A stretch of DNA of 64,000 nt from CBDDDW01 sp965226805. Lineage in GTDB: Bacteria > Chloroflexota > Dehalococcoidia > Lucifugimonadales > JAGWBF01. Both the position numbers and the translations under genes were made by a program. Below are positions 15,528 through 23,790 of the stretch, in pieces. The stretch lies in NCBI GenBank assembly GCA_965226805.1, contig CBDDDW010000001.1:1-64000 (forward strand), given 5' to 3'. The notes beneath the pieces were generated by a model. That model did not search any database, had not been told where the DNA came from, and worked only from the letters and a program-made list of their open reading frames with translations. The number at the start of each line of letters is the position of its first letter. Within the stretch, counting starts at the first letter, position 1.

Positions 15528-17657
15528 ATGATTGACGTTGCGATTCCCCAGATTGCCCGGGAGCTTCATTTGGCCCAGGGGCAGGTGCGGGCCACCGTTG
15601 GCTTGCTGGACGATGGTGCTACCGTGCCCTTTATTGCCCGGTACCGCAAGGAGGCTACCGCTAGCCTGGATGAGGTGGCTATCACCAGCATTCGGGACCG
15701 CCTGTCCCGGCTCCGGGAACTCCGGGACCGGCGGGAGGCCATCCTTGCTTCCCTGGAAGAGCGCGGTCTGCTGACCGAGGAATTGCGGAAGGCCGTTCTC
15801 TCTGCCGAAACTATGGCGGCCCTTGAGGACATCTATCTGCCCTACCGTCCCAAGCGGCGCACTCGGGCCACCATCGCCCGGGAAAAGGGACTGGAACCCC
15901 TGGCGCTGCACCTCTGGGACCAGCAGTATTTTGACATCAACCTTGCCGCTGTTGAATACGTCAATCCGGAGTTGGGGGTGGAAAAAGTCGAAGATGCCCT
16001 GGGTGGAGCCAGGGACATCATCGCCGAGTGGGTCAGCGAAGACACCACCGCTCGGGGGAGAATGCGGAACCTGTTCTGGTCACAGGGCACTTTCTCCTCT
16101 AGGGTGGTTTCAGGTAAGGACTCGGAAGCGGCCAAGTACCGGGATTACTTCGAGTGGGAGGAACCGGTGGCTGGCGTGCCATCTCACCGGGTGCTGGCCA
16201 TGCTCCGGGGTGAGAGAGAGGCACTACTTTCGATCCATATCGCGCCGCCAGTCGCGCAGGCGATGGAGATCCTGGAGGGCATCTTCGTCACCGGGGAAAC
16301 CGAGGCCTCGCAACAAGTCCGGCTGGCGGTTCAGGGCAGTTACCAGCGGCTGCTGGAAGCCTCCATGGAAACGGAGGTCCGCAAAGAAGCTAGAGTTCGC
16401 GCTGAGGACACCGCCATCAGAGTATTCGCCGACAACCTGCGGGAGCTGCTTCTGGCCCCGGCTCTCGGCCAGAAGAACGTCCTCGCCCTGGACCCCGGAT
16501 TCCGCACCGGCTGCAAATTGGTATGCCTGGACCGGCAGGGCCGGTTGCTGCACCACGATACCGTCTATCCTCTGTTCGGGGGACGGGGAGAGCAGGAGGC
16601 GGCCAAGAAGGTAGACCAACTGTGCGGCCAGTACCATGTTGAAGCCATCGCTGTGGGAAATGGCACCGGGGGCCGGGAGACCGAAGCCTTTCTGAGGGGT
16701 CTCGAGTTGGGTCCCCTAATTCCTGTGGTAATGGTCAACGAGAGCGGGGCCTCGGTCTACTCAGCCTCGGAAGTGGCGCGAACGGAGTTTCCCGATAAAG
16801 ACATTACCGTCCGGGGGGCTGTTTCCATCGGTCGCCGCCTCATGGACCCCCTGGCTGAATTGGTCAAGATAGACCCCAAAGCCATCGGTGTGGGCCAGTA
16901 CCAGCACGACGTCGATCAGAAGGCCCTGAAGGAACGCCTCAACGATGTGGTAGGCAGTTGCGTCAACAATGTGGGCGTGGAGTTGAACACCGCCAGCGGC
17001 GAGTTGCTCTCCTACGTTTCAGGCCTAGGTCCCCGTTTGGCCAAGGCTGTTGTGGAATATCGGAACAGCCACGGTCCGTTTGCCTCCCGTGAATCCATGA
17101 AGAAGGTGCCGCGCCTGGGTCCCAAGGCCTTCGAGCAAGCGGCGGGGTTTCTGCGAGTCAGGGAAGGCAGCCATCCACTGGATGCCAGCGGCGTGCATCC
17201 CGAGTCCTACGGAGTAGTGGAAGCCATCGCCAAAGACCTAGGCCATCCGCTGGACCAAGTGGTGGGCGACGCCGGTATATCCGGTCAGATTGATCCCCAG
17301 CGCTACGTGACCGACACGGTGGGTTTGCCCACGTTGAAGGACATAATCGAAGAGCTAGCCCGGCCGGGCCGGGACCCCCGTCAGGAGTTTGAGCCATTCT
17401 ACTTTGCCGAAGGCGTAAACAAAATGGAGGACCTGGCGGCGGGGATGAAGCTACCGGGAGTGGTAACCAACGTGACCGATTTCGGTGCCTTTGTCGATGT
17501 GGGGGTACACCAGGACGGGCTGGTTCACATCAGCCAATTGGCGGACCGCTTCGTCAGAAATCCCTCGGACATTGTCAAAGTGCAGCAGCAGGTGTTGGTT
17601 ACCGTGCTAGACGTGGACCTGGCGCGCAAGCGAATTTCCCTGTCAATGAAGGGTTAA
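15528..17657 (+). CDS. tex: Tex family RNA-binding transcription accessory protein
   Basis: 709 residues, slightly shorter than typical Tex (about 720-780). Order seen: N-terminal helical domain (VPFIARYRKEATASLDEVAI), the YqgF-like RNase H-fold core (about 320-450: LALDPGFRTGCKLVCLD), helix-hairpin-helix repeats (GLGPRLAKAVVEYR, VPRLGPKAFEQAAGFLR) and a C-terminal S1 domain (GVVTNVTDFGAFVDVGVHQD, HISQLADRFV). Tex binds nucleic acid and affects transcription and stress tolerance. It is convergent with the RRM gene, with only 7 bases between stops. Confidence 0.95.
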   Translation: MIDVAIPQIARELHLAQGQVRATVGLLDDGATVPFIARYRKEATASLDEVAITSIRDRLSRLRELRDRREAILASLEERGLLTEELRKAVLSAETMAALEDIYLPYRPKRRTRATIAREKGLEPLALHLWDQQYFDINLAAVEYVNPELGVEKVEDALGGARDIIAEWVSEDTTARGRMRNLFWSQGTFSSRVVSGKDSEAAKYRDYFEWEEPVAGVPSHRVLAMLRGEREALLSIHIAPPVAQAMEILEGIFVTGETEASQQVRLAVQGSYQRLLEASMETEVRKEARVRAEDTAIRVFADNLRELLLAPALGQKNVLALDPGFRTGCKLVCLDRQGRLLHHDTVYPLFGGRGEQEAAKKVDQLCGQYHVEAIAVGNGTGGRETEAFLRGLELGPLIPVVMVNESGASVYSASEVARTEFPDKDITVRGAVSIGRRLMDPLAELVKIDPKAIGVGQYQHDVDQKALKERLNDVVGSCVNNVGVELNTASGELLSYVSGLGPRLAKAVVEYRNSHGPFASRESMKKVPRLGPKAFEQAAGFLRVREGSHPLDASGVHPESYGVVEAIAKDLGHPLDQVVGDAGISGQIDPQRYVTDTVGLPTLKDIIEELARPGRDPRQEFEPFYFAEGVNKMEDLAAGMKLPGVVTNVTDFGAFVDVGVHQDGLVHISQLADRFVRNPSDIVKVQQQVLVTVLDVDLARKRISLSMKG

Positions 17658-17664
17658 GCGACGC

Positions 17665-17973
17665 CTACCGTCGAGGGCCTCGGCCACCACCGTTCCCAAA
17701 TCCACCGCCGTCACCACCAAAGCTCCGCTCCTGTCTGGGCCGGGCCTCGTTGACCGTTACGGCGCGTCCGCCGAATTCCTTGCCGTTAAGTGCGCCGATT
17801 GCAGCCTGAGCTTCTTCACTTGTCGGCATTTCGACAAAGGCGAACCCCTTTGGGCGGCCCGTGTTGCGATCCTGAATCATTGAAACCTCTTGCACCTGGC
17901 CATAGGCTTCGAAAGCCTCGCGTAGCTCCTGTTCGCTCGTGTCATACCCAAAGTTACCTACGTAAATCCTCAA
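17665..17973 (-). CDS. RRM-domain RNA-binding protein, glycine-rich tail
   Basis: 102 residues with one RNA recognition motif: RNP2 IYVGNF (3-8) and RNP1 KGFAFVEM (42-49), followed by a Gly/Arg-rich tail (SFGGDGGGFGNGGG). Architecture matches bacterial cold- or stress-linked RRM proteins of cyanobacteria and Chloroflexota, which bind single-stranded RNA. Confidence 0.93.
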   Translation of the reverse strand: MRIYVGNFGYDTSEQELREAFEAYGQVQEVSMIQDRNTGRPKGFAFVEMPTSEEAQAAIGALNGKEFGGRAVTVNEARPRQERSFGGDGGGFGNGGGRGPRR

Positions 17974-18178
17974 TTCCTTTTCCTCTCCTACAATCTGGCT
18001 GGCTTGGTTGGCGGTAGTTGACCGCCGGCACTTGCTACAGAGGGGCGATCACCGCTCGCTCTGTTTTTTGCCCTTCCTCCAACGGATTCTCCACAAGGAT
18101 TCTATCCAATCCCTCCTTACCCGCTAAGCCCTGCTCTCAACGCTACTCTACCACCGGTGTGCTGAAAGATCTTTAGTC

Positions 18179-18385
18179 TTACCTCGATACATTGTACCCA
18201 CCTGGGGTTCGCATGCATTGTAGCAGTCTGAAGATAGCTCTACAATGGCCGCTCTGACCCTGGTACTCGCGTATAACCCTAGGCGTTCGGTCGCCGAACC
18301 GATTCCCCACGGCGTTCCAGTACAGGTCGTAGGGCTCGTTTATATGGGAATCCGCTGATATGACCCTCTGAAACTTCTCCGCCAT
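18179..18385 (-). pseudogene. Amidohydrolase-2 family protein, N-terminal fragment
   Basis: 68 residues starting at ATG 18385 with a good ribosome site (AAGGGAG). The first 42 residues (RVISADSHINEPYDLYWNAV, then PRVIREYQGQ) align with the starts of the amidohydrolases at 46.4 and 47.7 kb, including the first metal-binding D-x-H. After GQ the similarity stops and 26 unrelated residues lead to a stop. The barrel is missing, so this is a 3'-truncated remnant. Confidence 0.65.
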
Positions 18386-18486
18386 GGCAACTCCCTTCTT
18401 CGGAATACGTCCCCATAATACCAGAACGGCCCGGCAGATACATTCTGCTCAAAACTGTCGCCTCAGTGGTCGTCACTCCATGAAGC

Positions 18487-18642
18487 TTACCCATCATCCA
18501 CCTGCTCCTTGAACCGACATTCCCATATCAACCGGTATGCGCATGTGAAGGCGCAGCCAACATGGGCGAGATTTAGCATCACCTCCCAGAGGCGTTCAAG
18601 GCTCAAGGACGCTCCCAACAGGCGCCCACTTAAGTCAAACAT
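18487..18642 (-). CDS. Possible small protein after the DUF192 gene
   Basis: Open frame of 51 residues (MFDLSGRLLGASLSLERLWE start) whose ATG lies 4 bases after the DUF192 stop on the same strand, a spacing that allows translational coupling. The protein is rich in Leu, Cys and aromatic residues with no recognised domain. It may be a real coupled peptide or a chance frame. Confidence 0.3.
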   Translation of the reverse strand: MFDLSGRLLGASLSLERLWEVMLNLAHVGCAFTCAYRLIWECRFKEQVDDG

Positions 18643-18646
18643 ACCG

Positions 18647-19429
18647 TCAGCCTGCCTCATCGTCGAGCTCCGGCACAAACCTGGCCTGACTCCCAGCACG
18701 AATTCCCACCCGCTCCGCCATACCGGCGTTGATCTCCAGCGCGTATAGTATCGGTCGAGGCGGGGAGTACATCTCAGGGGTCGTCCCTTCGGGAGCAGGA
18801 GATACATCGGCGGTGACCCCGGCCACAACGCCGTCCGCGTCTATCCACAGTATGTCCAGGGGAATCACCATTCCCTTCATCCAGAAGACGTGGAGTCCCT
18901 CCACTTCGTGGATGAACAGCATCCCCTCTCTGTCGCCCAGGTGTTCCCTGCCCATCAGGCCCCTGGCACGCTGCCCTGGCGTAACGGCCAGCTCCACATC
19001 AAAGGCGGCTCCCTCAAACACCACCTGCTGGCTCTGGTATTGAGGGACGGTGAGAACAGACGTGGGAGTTGGAGCAACTGTGGGTATCGATGTGGGGGTG
19101 GGAGTAGATGTGGGGGTGGACGTCCGGGTCGGTGTAGCCGTGGGTTGAGAGCCAGGGCTAGGTGTAGACTTAGGAGTCGGCTTTGGGGTCACGGTGTCCG
19201 TGAGTGTGGGCGTAGGAGTCGGTTTTGGGGTCACTGTGGCCGTGGGGGTGGGCGCAGGAGTCAGCTTTGGGGTCACAGTGGCCGCGGCCGTGAGTGTGGG
19301 CGTAGGAGTCGGCTTTGGGGTCACTGTGGCCGTGGGGGTAGGAGTTGGCGTTACGGTGGGCGTCGTGCACGCTATAGTAAGCACCGCACCCAAACCGAAG
19401 ACGATGAGCCAACCAAGCACCGTTCGCAT
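18647..19429 (-). CDS. DUF192 lipoprotein with Thr-Pro repeat linker
   Basis: 260 residues from ATG 19429. A signal peptide with lipobox VLTIACTT predicts a lipid anchor. Residues about 27-130 are a low-complexity linker of Thr-Pro-Lys repeats (TVTPKPTPTPTLT type). The C-terminal 115 residues are DUF192 (FDVELAVTPGQRARGLMGRE, GMLFIHEVEGLHVFWMKGM, IPLDILWID). DUF192 function is unknown; the linker holds the domain away from the membrane. Confidence 0.88.
   Translation of the reverse strand: MRTVLGWLIVFGLGAVLTIACTTPTVTPTPTPTATVTPKPTPTPTLTAAATVTPKLTPAPTPTATVTPKPTPTPTLTDTVTPKPTPKSTPSPGSQPTATPTRTSTPTSTPTPTSIPTVAPTPTSVLTVPQYQSQQVVFEGAAFDVELAVTPGQRARGLMGREHLGDREGMLFIHEVEGLHVFWMKGMVIPLDILWIDADGVVAGVTADVSPAPEGTTPEMYSPPRPILYALEINAGMAERVGIRAGSQARFVPELDDEAG
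19160..19365. repeat. Tandem repeats encoding the Thr-Pro-Lys linker
   Basis: At least four imperfect copies of a roughly 50-60-base unit containing GGAGTCGGCTTTGGGGTCAC and GTGGCCGTGGGGGTG variants. They lie inside the DUF192 lipoprotein gene and encode repeated VTPKPTPTPT segments. Slippage here could change linker length in frame. Confidence 0.75.
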
Positions 19430-19625
19430 GGTGGAATCGTAGCAAATAAGCCTAGCGCCTGTGAACCCTGAGTTTTGCCAAAGGCTAGGAGCGGATGTGC
19501 TGAGTGGCTCCTCAGCCGCCACCGGGACGGCTAGGTCGTGTTTCAGGGGAGCTCACCCCTCCCCGTCTCCCCGACTGACCCTCGAACTTTCGAGTAGGCC
19601 AGGTTCGGCAACCAGCGAGAACTAG

Positions 19626-20827
19626 GGATACTCTGAACAAGTCTGGGCATAGTAGCATAGAGAATAGCACTGTGTTCGGGGAGATAATTGATGGACCAGC
19701 CAACATTTGCGGACTTGGAATACGAGAGCAAGAAGCGCAAGACCCGCCGGGAGATATTCCTGGAGCGCATGGATGCTCTGATCCCGTGGGAACAGATGGA
19801 AGAGCGCATCCGTCCGTTCTATCCCAAGGCGGGCCGAGGCCGTCGACCATATGAGTTGTCGGCGATGGTGCGGATACACTGCGTGCAGTTGTTCTACAAC
19901 TTGAGCGATCCTGGTATGGAGGACATGCTCTACGAGGTCGAGTCGGTGAGACGGTTCGTAGGGTTGAAGCTGTCGGGCCCGCTGCCGGACGAGACGACGA
20001 TTCTGAACTTCCGCCATCTGCTGGAAGAGCATGAGTTGGGGCAGAGTCTGTTCGAGGAGATCAACCGTCATCTGGAGTCCCAGGGACTGCGGCTTCGGGA
20101 GGGGATGATCGTGGACGCGAGCATCATAGAGGCGCCGTCATCGACGAAGAATCGTGCGGGTGAGCGAGACCCTGAGATGCACCAGACGAAGAAGGGGAAC
20201 GAGTGGCGCTTCGGGATGAAAGTACACGTAGGCGCTGACGCTGAGACGGGAGTGGTACACAGCATGACTACGACGCCAGCTAACGTGCATGATGTGACAG
20301 AAGCGCACCGATTGCTGCACGGTGGAGAGAAACGAGTGTGGGGGGATGCGGGGTATCAGGGAGTGGACAAGCGGTTGGAGAATCGAGAGTTGGATGTGGA
20401 GTGGCGAGTGGCGATGAGGCCCGGCCGGCGACGTCACCTGGAGCCTGGCAGCTACGAGGCGTTGGCGGAGAAGCGCAAAGCGTCGGTCAGAGCGAAAGTG
20501 GAGCATCCGTTCCTGTACGTGAAGCGGCGCTTTGGCTACGCCAAGGTGCGCTACCGAGGGTTGGCTAAGAACGCGCAACGGCTGGCATTGCTACTGGGGC
20601 TGGCCAACTTGATGACGGCAGAGCGCCGTCTGGCGGCATGAGAGGGGCGCAGTGCGCAAATCAGGGCCGGGGAGCCGCGATGGCTCCGAAAAGCCGCTTC
20701 GAGGCCACAACAGACACGGTCTGAACGCCTCAACCACGACCTGGAACGTCACAAAGATGCCTGAACGTCTCCAAAGAACGGAACCACTCTGCCCATCCAC
20801 GCTTGCGCCGAGTTGTTCAGAGGTTCC
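19626..20827 (+). mobile_element. IS5-family insertion sequence, complete (1202 bp)
   Basis: The ends form 16-bp terminal inverted repeats: left GGATACTCTGAACAAG, right complement GGAACCTCTGAACAAC (13 of 16 identical). Both sides are flanked by CTAG (19622-19625 and 20828-20831), the 4-bp YTAR-type target duplication expected for this group. Inside is one intact transposase. The element is probably recent and may be active. Confidence 0.88.
19691..20641 (+). CDS. IS5-family transposase (DDE)
   Basis: 316 residues from ATG 19691 (GGGAGA upstream). N-terminal DUF772-type region (WEQMEERIRPFYPKAGRGRR), then the DDE catalytic residues: Asp in GMIVDASIIEAPSSTKN, Asp in RVWGDAGYQG, and Glu in RAKVEHPFLYVKRRFGYAK. 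Very close to the IS5 sensu stricto pattern, including GERDPEMHQTKKGN. No frameshift, so it appears functional. Confidence 0.95.
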   Translation: MDQPTFADLEYESKKRKTRREIFLERMDALIPWEQMEERIRPFYPKAGRGRRPYELSAMVRIHCVQLFYNLSDPGMEDMLYEVESVRRFVGLKLSGPLPDETTILNFRHLLEEHELGQSLFEEINRHLESQGLRLREGMIVDASIIEAPSSTKNRAGERDPEMHQTKKGNEWRFGMKVHVGADAETGVVHSMTTTPANVHDVTEAHRLLHGGEKRVWGDAGYQGVDKRLENRELDVEWRVAMRPGRRRHLEPGSYEALAEKRKASVRAKVEHPFLYVKRRFGYAKVRYRGLAKNAQRLALLLGLANLMTAERRLAA

Positions 20828-20942
20828 CTAGATCTTCGCCACGCCGCGCTTTACGTCTTCGTACGATACGCGGAGGTAGATACGTGTGTTGCTAATATCG
20901 CGGTGTACAGCTTTTCCTGTAGGACATATCGACGACCGAAAG
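20828..20942 (-). pseudogene. Tyrosine recombinase (phage-integrase type) C-terminal scrap
   Basis: Minus-strand frame ending at the CTAG that borders the IS5 element reads KAVHRDISNTRIYLRVSYED then VKRGVAKI and a stop. The H-x-D-I-x-x-T-x-x-Y-x-x-V pattern is that of the last catalytic His/Tyr block of tyrosine recombinases. An upstream stop about 40 codons back limits it to a remnant. The stop codon itself is part of the IS target duplication. Confidence 0.5.
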
Positions 20943-21005
20943 GGACTCTAACCGTTTGGGTGAAGATCTGGGCCATTGCTACTGATCGTATAGTACGTAA
21001 GGGAC

Positions 21006-22346
21006 ATGAGGCGTCACCACAGAAGCTACCTGGCAATTGTTCTCACCATCCTCGCGGTGGTGTCAGTCGTGTCGGTGGCCTGCGTTCGTAGGCCCACGAC
21101 CACTCCTACATCTACGCCCACATCCACACCTAGACCCATCCCCACTCCCTCCTCGGATGCCAGTGCGCACACCGGCGGGCTCAACGTCCAGCGGCTAACG
21201 GAGAGGGCCATGGCACATCTAGGCTGGTTGTCACAAGAGTTGGGACCTCGCCCCTCCGCTTCCCCACTGGAGAGAGAGGCGGCGCAGTACATAGCTGATC
21301 AGTTCCGTAGCTACGGCTACCGAGCGGAGTTACAGGAGTTCACCGCTGAGATCATAGAGGTGGGACAGAACCTAATGGTGGAAAGTCCTGTGGAGCTCGC
21401 CCCGACCACCGGCATCCTCACCGGCTCCGGGACCGGTGAAGTGACATCACCCCTTCTGTCCGTAGGGCTAGGCCGGTTGGAAGAGTTCCCGCAGGCGGCA
21501 TTCCATGGCGCCATAGCCCTGGTACACCGCGGAGAGATATCTTTCAGGCAAAAGGTAGAGAACGCCGTAAGTTTCGGAGCGTCGGGTGTGGTCATCTTCA
21601 ACAACGCGCCCGGGTTGTTCAGAGGCACCCTGGTGGCGCCCTTTGAGATACCCGTGGTTAGCATCTCTCAGTTTGACGGTGAAACCCTGCTAGGTCTGCT
21701 CCAAGAGGGTAAGGTGAATGTGAACCTACGGGTCCAACCGGAGGCGAAACCCAGCCGCAACGTGGTTGCCGTCAAGGAGGGGGGCCAGGGGGCTATACTG
21801 GTACTTGGGGCGCACTACGATTCCGTACCTGCCAGCCCCGGCGCCAACGACAATGCCTCGGGCACCTCGGTCCTACTGGCCCTAGCGGAGGAGCTAGCCC
21901 GCCTGGAACTTCCCATCGAGGTGCGCTTCGTAGCCTTCGGTTCAGAGGAGTTGGGCCTCCTGGGCAGCTCCCATTACGTAGAGACCCTGCCTCGGGAAGA
22001 GCGGGACCTTATAGTGGGGATGTTGAACTTCGACGCTCTGGCGTCGAGCGGCCTGAGAATTGGGGGTAATCCCTCTCTGGTGGAACGGGCTTTAGCCCTG
22101 GCGCGCGTCTCCGGTTTTCAGGCAGATGCCACCCGCGAACCTCCGGGCGCTAGCAGCGACCACGCCCCTTTCCGCGCAGCTGGGATACCAGTTCTGTTTT
22201 TTGTCGGCGCCGACTCTTCTAGAATCCACTCTCCTGAGGACACGATAGAGCTTGTGGAGCCGGAGCTTTTAGGTCAGGCCGGGGCCCTGGCCCTGGACAT
22301 CATCACATCTCTAATCCCTGTGCCCGGTCGGATGCGAGCATCCTAG
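21006..22346 (+). CDS. M28 family metallopeptidase lipoprotein with PA domain
   Basis: 446 residues. Signal peptide with lipobox VVSVAC, a short Thr-Pro linker, a PA-type insert (about 130-245, VSFGASGVVIFNN) and a zinc aminopeptidase domain. Di-zinc ligands by family pattern: His in LGAHYDS, Asp in GANDNASG, Glu pair in FGSEELG, Asp in NFDALAS and His in RIHSPED. It should release amino acids from peptides outside the membrane. Its stop overlaps the stop of the convergent LysR gene within one CTAG. Confidence 0.92.
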   Translation: MRRHHRSYLAIVLTILAVVSVVSVACVRRPTTTPTSTPTSTPRPIPTPSSDASAHTGGLNVQRLTERAMAHLGWLSQELGPRPSASPLEREAAQYIADQFRSYGYRAELQEFTAEIIEVGQNLMVESPVELAPTTGILTGSGTGEVTSPLLSVGLGRLEEFPQAAFHGAIALVHRGEISFRQKVENAVSFGASGVVIFNNAPGLFRGTLVAPFEIPVVSISQFDGETLLGLLQEGKVNVNLRVQPEAKPSRNVVAVKEGGQGAILVLGAHYDSVPASPGANDNASGTSVLLALAEELARLELPIEVRFVAFGSEELGLLGSSHYVETLPREERDLIVGMLNFDALASSGLRIGGNPSLVERALALARVSGFQADATREPPGASSDHAPFRAAGIPVLFFVGADSSRIHSPEDTIELVEPELLGQAGALALDIITSLIPVPGRMRAS

Positions 22347-23239
22347 CCAGAATGGACCGGTGAGGGCGATAGGGCCTCCCTCGTAACAGATACGAAGTTC
22401 CGAGCGGGCTCCGACAAGGCTCTACCGCTTAATGTCACGATGCCGGCTTGTTCCACTGGTAGGAGTGTATTCAAGCTTACTATTTCCAGTTCGTGCTGAT
22501 CCTCCGGCTCTATGGCCAAACGCGGCCCAATTGAGACTCCCAGCCCGAGAGCAACGTACCGCTTTATAATGTCCATACTGTCAAGCTCGATTACTATTTC
22601 GTAGGACAAGCCCTTTCGGCGAAACTCCTCCTCGACTAACGCACGGGTGTACGTCCCCCGTTGCATCATGATGAGTGGCCACTGTGCTATTTGCTCCATG
22701 GACCACAGTGTCGAGTGGAGCAAATGATGTCCCTTTGGCGCGATAAGGACCCGTTCATATGGAAAGAGCCCTTCAAAGTCGAAATTCGCTCCTTTTTCAG
22801 GACCGGGCATTATGCCGATGTCAACTTCTGCTTCTCTCACCATATCCAACACTTCCCCTCTGTTTCCGGATCGGATTCGAATATGGGCATGCTCGTATGC
22901 GGACATAAAGGACTTCACAACAAGCAGCAGCGTATGGGGAATGATATCGTAAGTCGCAGCTACTCTGACCGGGACCGACTCTTCAACAGTCGATGTTCTG
23001 GCGGCCAGGCCGTCTATCCCGTCGAGCAGTGGCTCAGCGAGTTCGGACAGAGCAGCTCCCGGGGCCGTAAGCCGGATGGGCCGTCTGATCCTATCAAAGA
23101 GCACCAGGCCGAGTTCCTCTTCCAACTTCTTTATATGCGTCGTGACGGTCGGCTGGCCGATTCCCAAGCGCTCTGCAGCCAATGATATGCTTCGTAGCTT
23201 GGCTGCGGTGCAGAAGCTTCTCAGTTCCCGTAGTTCCAT
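22343..23239 (-). CDS. LysR-family transcriptional regulator
   Basis: 298 residues. N-terminal winged helix-turn-helix (MELRELRSFCTAAKLRSISL, LGIGQPTVTTHIKKLEEELG) followed by a periplasmic-binding-protein-like co-inducer domain (VDIGIMPGPEKGANFDFEGL). LysR proteins usually regulate a divergent gene and themselves. Here the divergent side holds only a short open frame and mobile-element debris, so its target may have been lost. A palindrome 36 bases upstream is a candidate operator. Confidence 0.92.
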   Translation of the reverse strand: MELRELRSFCTAAKLRSISLAAERLGIGQPTVTTHIKKLEEELGLVLFDRIRRPIRLTAPGAALSELAEPLLDGIDGLAARTSTVEESVPVRVAATYDIIPHTLLLVVKSFMSAYEHAHIRIRSGNRGEVLDMVREAEVDIGIMPGPEKGANFDFEGLFPYERVLIAPKGHHLLHSTLWSMEQIAQWPLIMMQRGTYTRALVEEEFRRKGLSYEIVIELDSMDIIKRYVALGLGVSIGPRLAIEPEDQHELEIVSLNTLLPVEQAGIVTLSGRALSEPARNFVSVTREALSPSPVHSG

Positions 23240-23274
23240 AGTTCGACTCCTTGGTCTATATTATTCTTATATGC

Positions 23275-23286
23275 GATATTAATATC
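23275..23286. promoter_or_regulatory. AT-rich palindrome upstream of lysR (candidate operator)
   Basis: GATATTAATATC is a perfect 12-bp palindrome, with flanking ATAT on both sides extending the symmetry imperfectly. It lies 36 bases before the LysR start in an AT-rich stretch that contrasts with the GC-rich surroundings, as expected for a LysR binding site overlapping a divergent promoter. Confidence 0.45.
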
Positions 23287-23389
23287 ATATAGTATCTCTT
23301 GACGCAATGCTGTACGCACGAGACAATACATATAGAAAACAGATCCGGCTAGGCCAACGGCAGATTGGTCGGGTTCTTAGGAGAAGACC

Positions 23390-23560
23390 GTGTTACACAA
23401 GTTTATTGATAGCTTTCGGGGCGCAGGTCACACATCTGGCTTTGAGGTTTATTTCATGAGCCTCCAGAAGGCGGGGGTCCCAGGCGCGCCGAGCTTAGAG
23501 GAAGCACGCCAAGACTATCGGCGCATTACGCCCCAGTCCTGGTATTTATTCCAGCGGTAA
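23390..23560 (+). CDS. Possible small protein divergent from lysR
   Basis: A 56-residue frame from GTG 23390 with AGGAGAAG 4-11 bases upstream (VLHKFIDSFRGAGHTSGFEV start, ending RITPQSWYLFQR). No family recognised. The ribosome site and divergent position argue for expression; alternatively it is the 5' end of a gene interrupted by the recombinase scrap that follows. Confidence 0.4.
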   Translation: MLHKFIDSFRGAGHTSGFEVYFMSLQKAGVPGAPSLEEARQDYRRITPQSWYLFQR

Positions 23561-23597
23561 GCCCCTAGTCGCACACCGCTATGACCATAAACGGTGG

Positions 23598-23715
23598 TTA
23601 TCGTCGCAGAAAGGTGGTCTTCCCCACCTGCTCGTCTGGGACGTGGCAGGACATAGATCCGCTCCTGCCCACGCAGTCGCTTCCTCCACGCCTACGAGGA
23701 AGAACAGTAGGGTAG
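23598..23715 (-). pseudogene. Serine recombinase zinc-ribbon remnant
   Basis: Minus-strand frame reads RRRGGSDCVGRSGSMSCHVP then DEQVGKTTFLRR and a stop. The block GSMSCHVPDEQVGKT is nearly identical to GSMPCHIPDEQVGKT in the remnant at 1-610, at DNA level as well. Everything on both sides of this block is lost. Confidence 0.6.
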
Positions 23716-23790
23716 GGGAGGAGAGGGAGGAGCGATTAGACCACGTTCGTCCGGGGTCAAAGGCAAGGTACGCTGGAGTGGGAACCCCTC

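Noticed and set aside
15042..15911. 289-codon minus-strand frame across the DppC-like end and tex start
   Set aside because: Spans two real plus-strand genes and has no domain.
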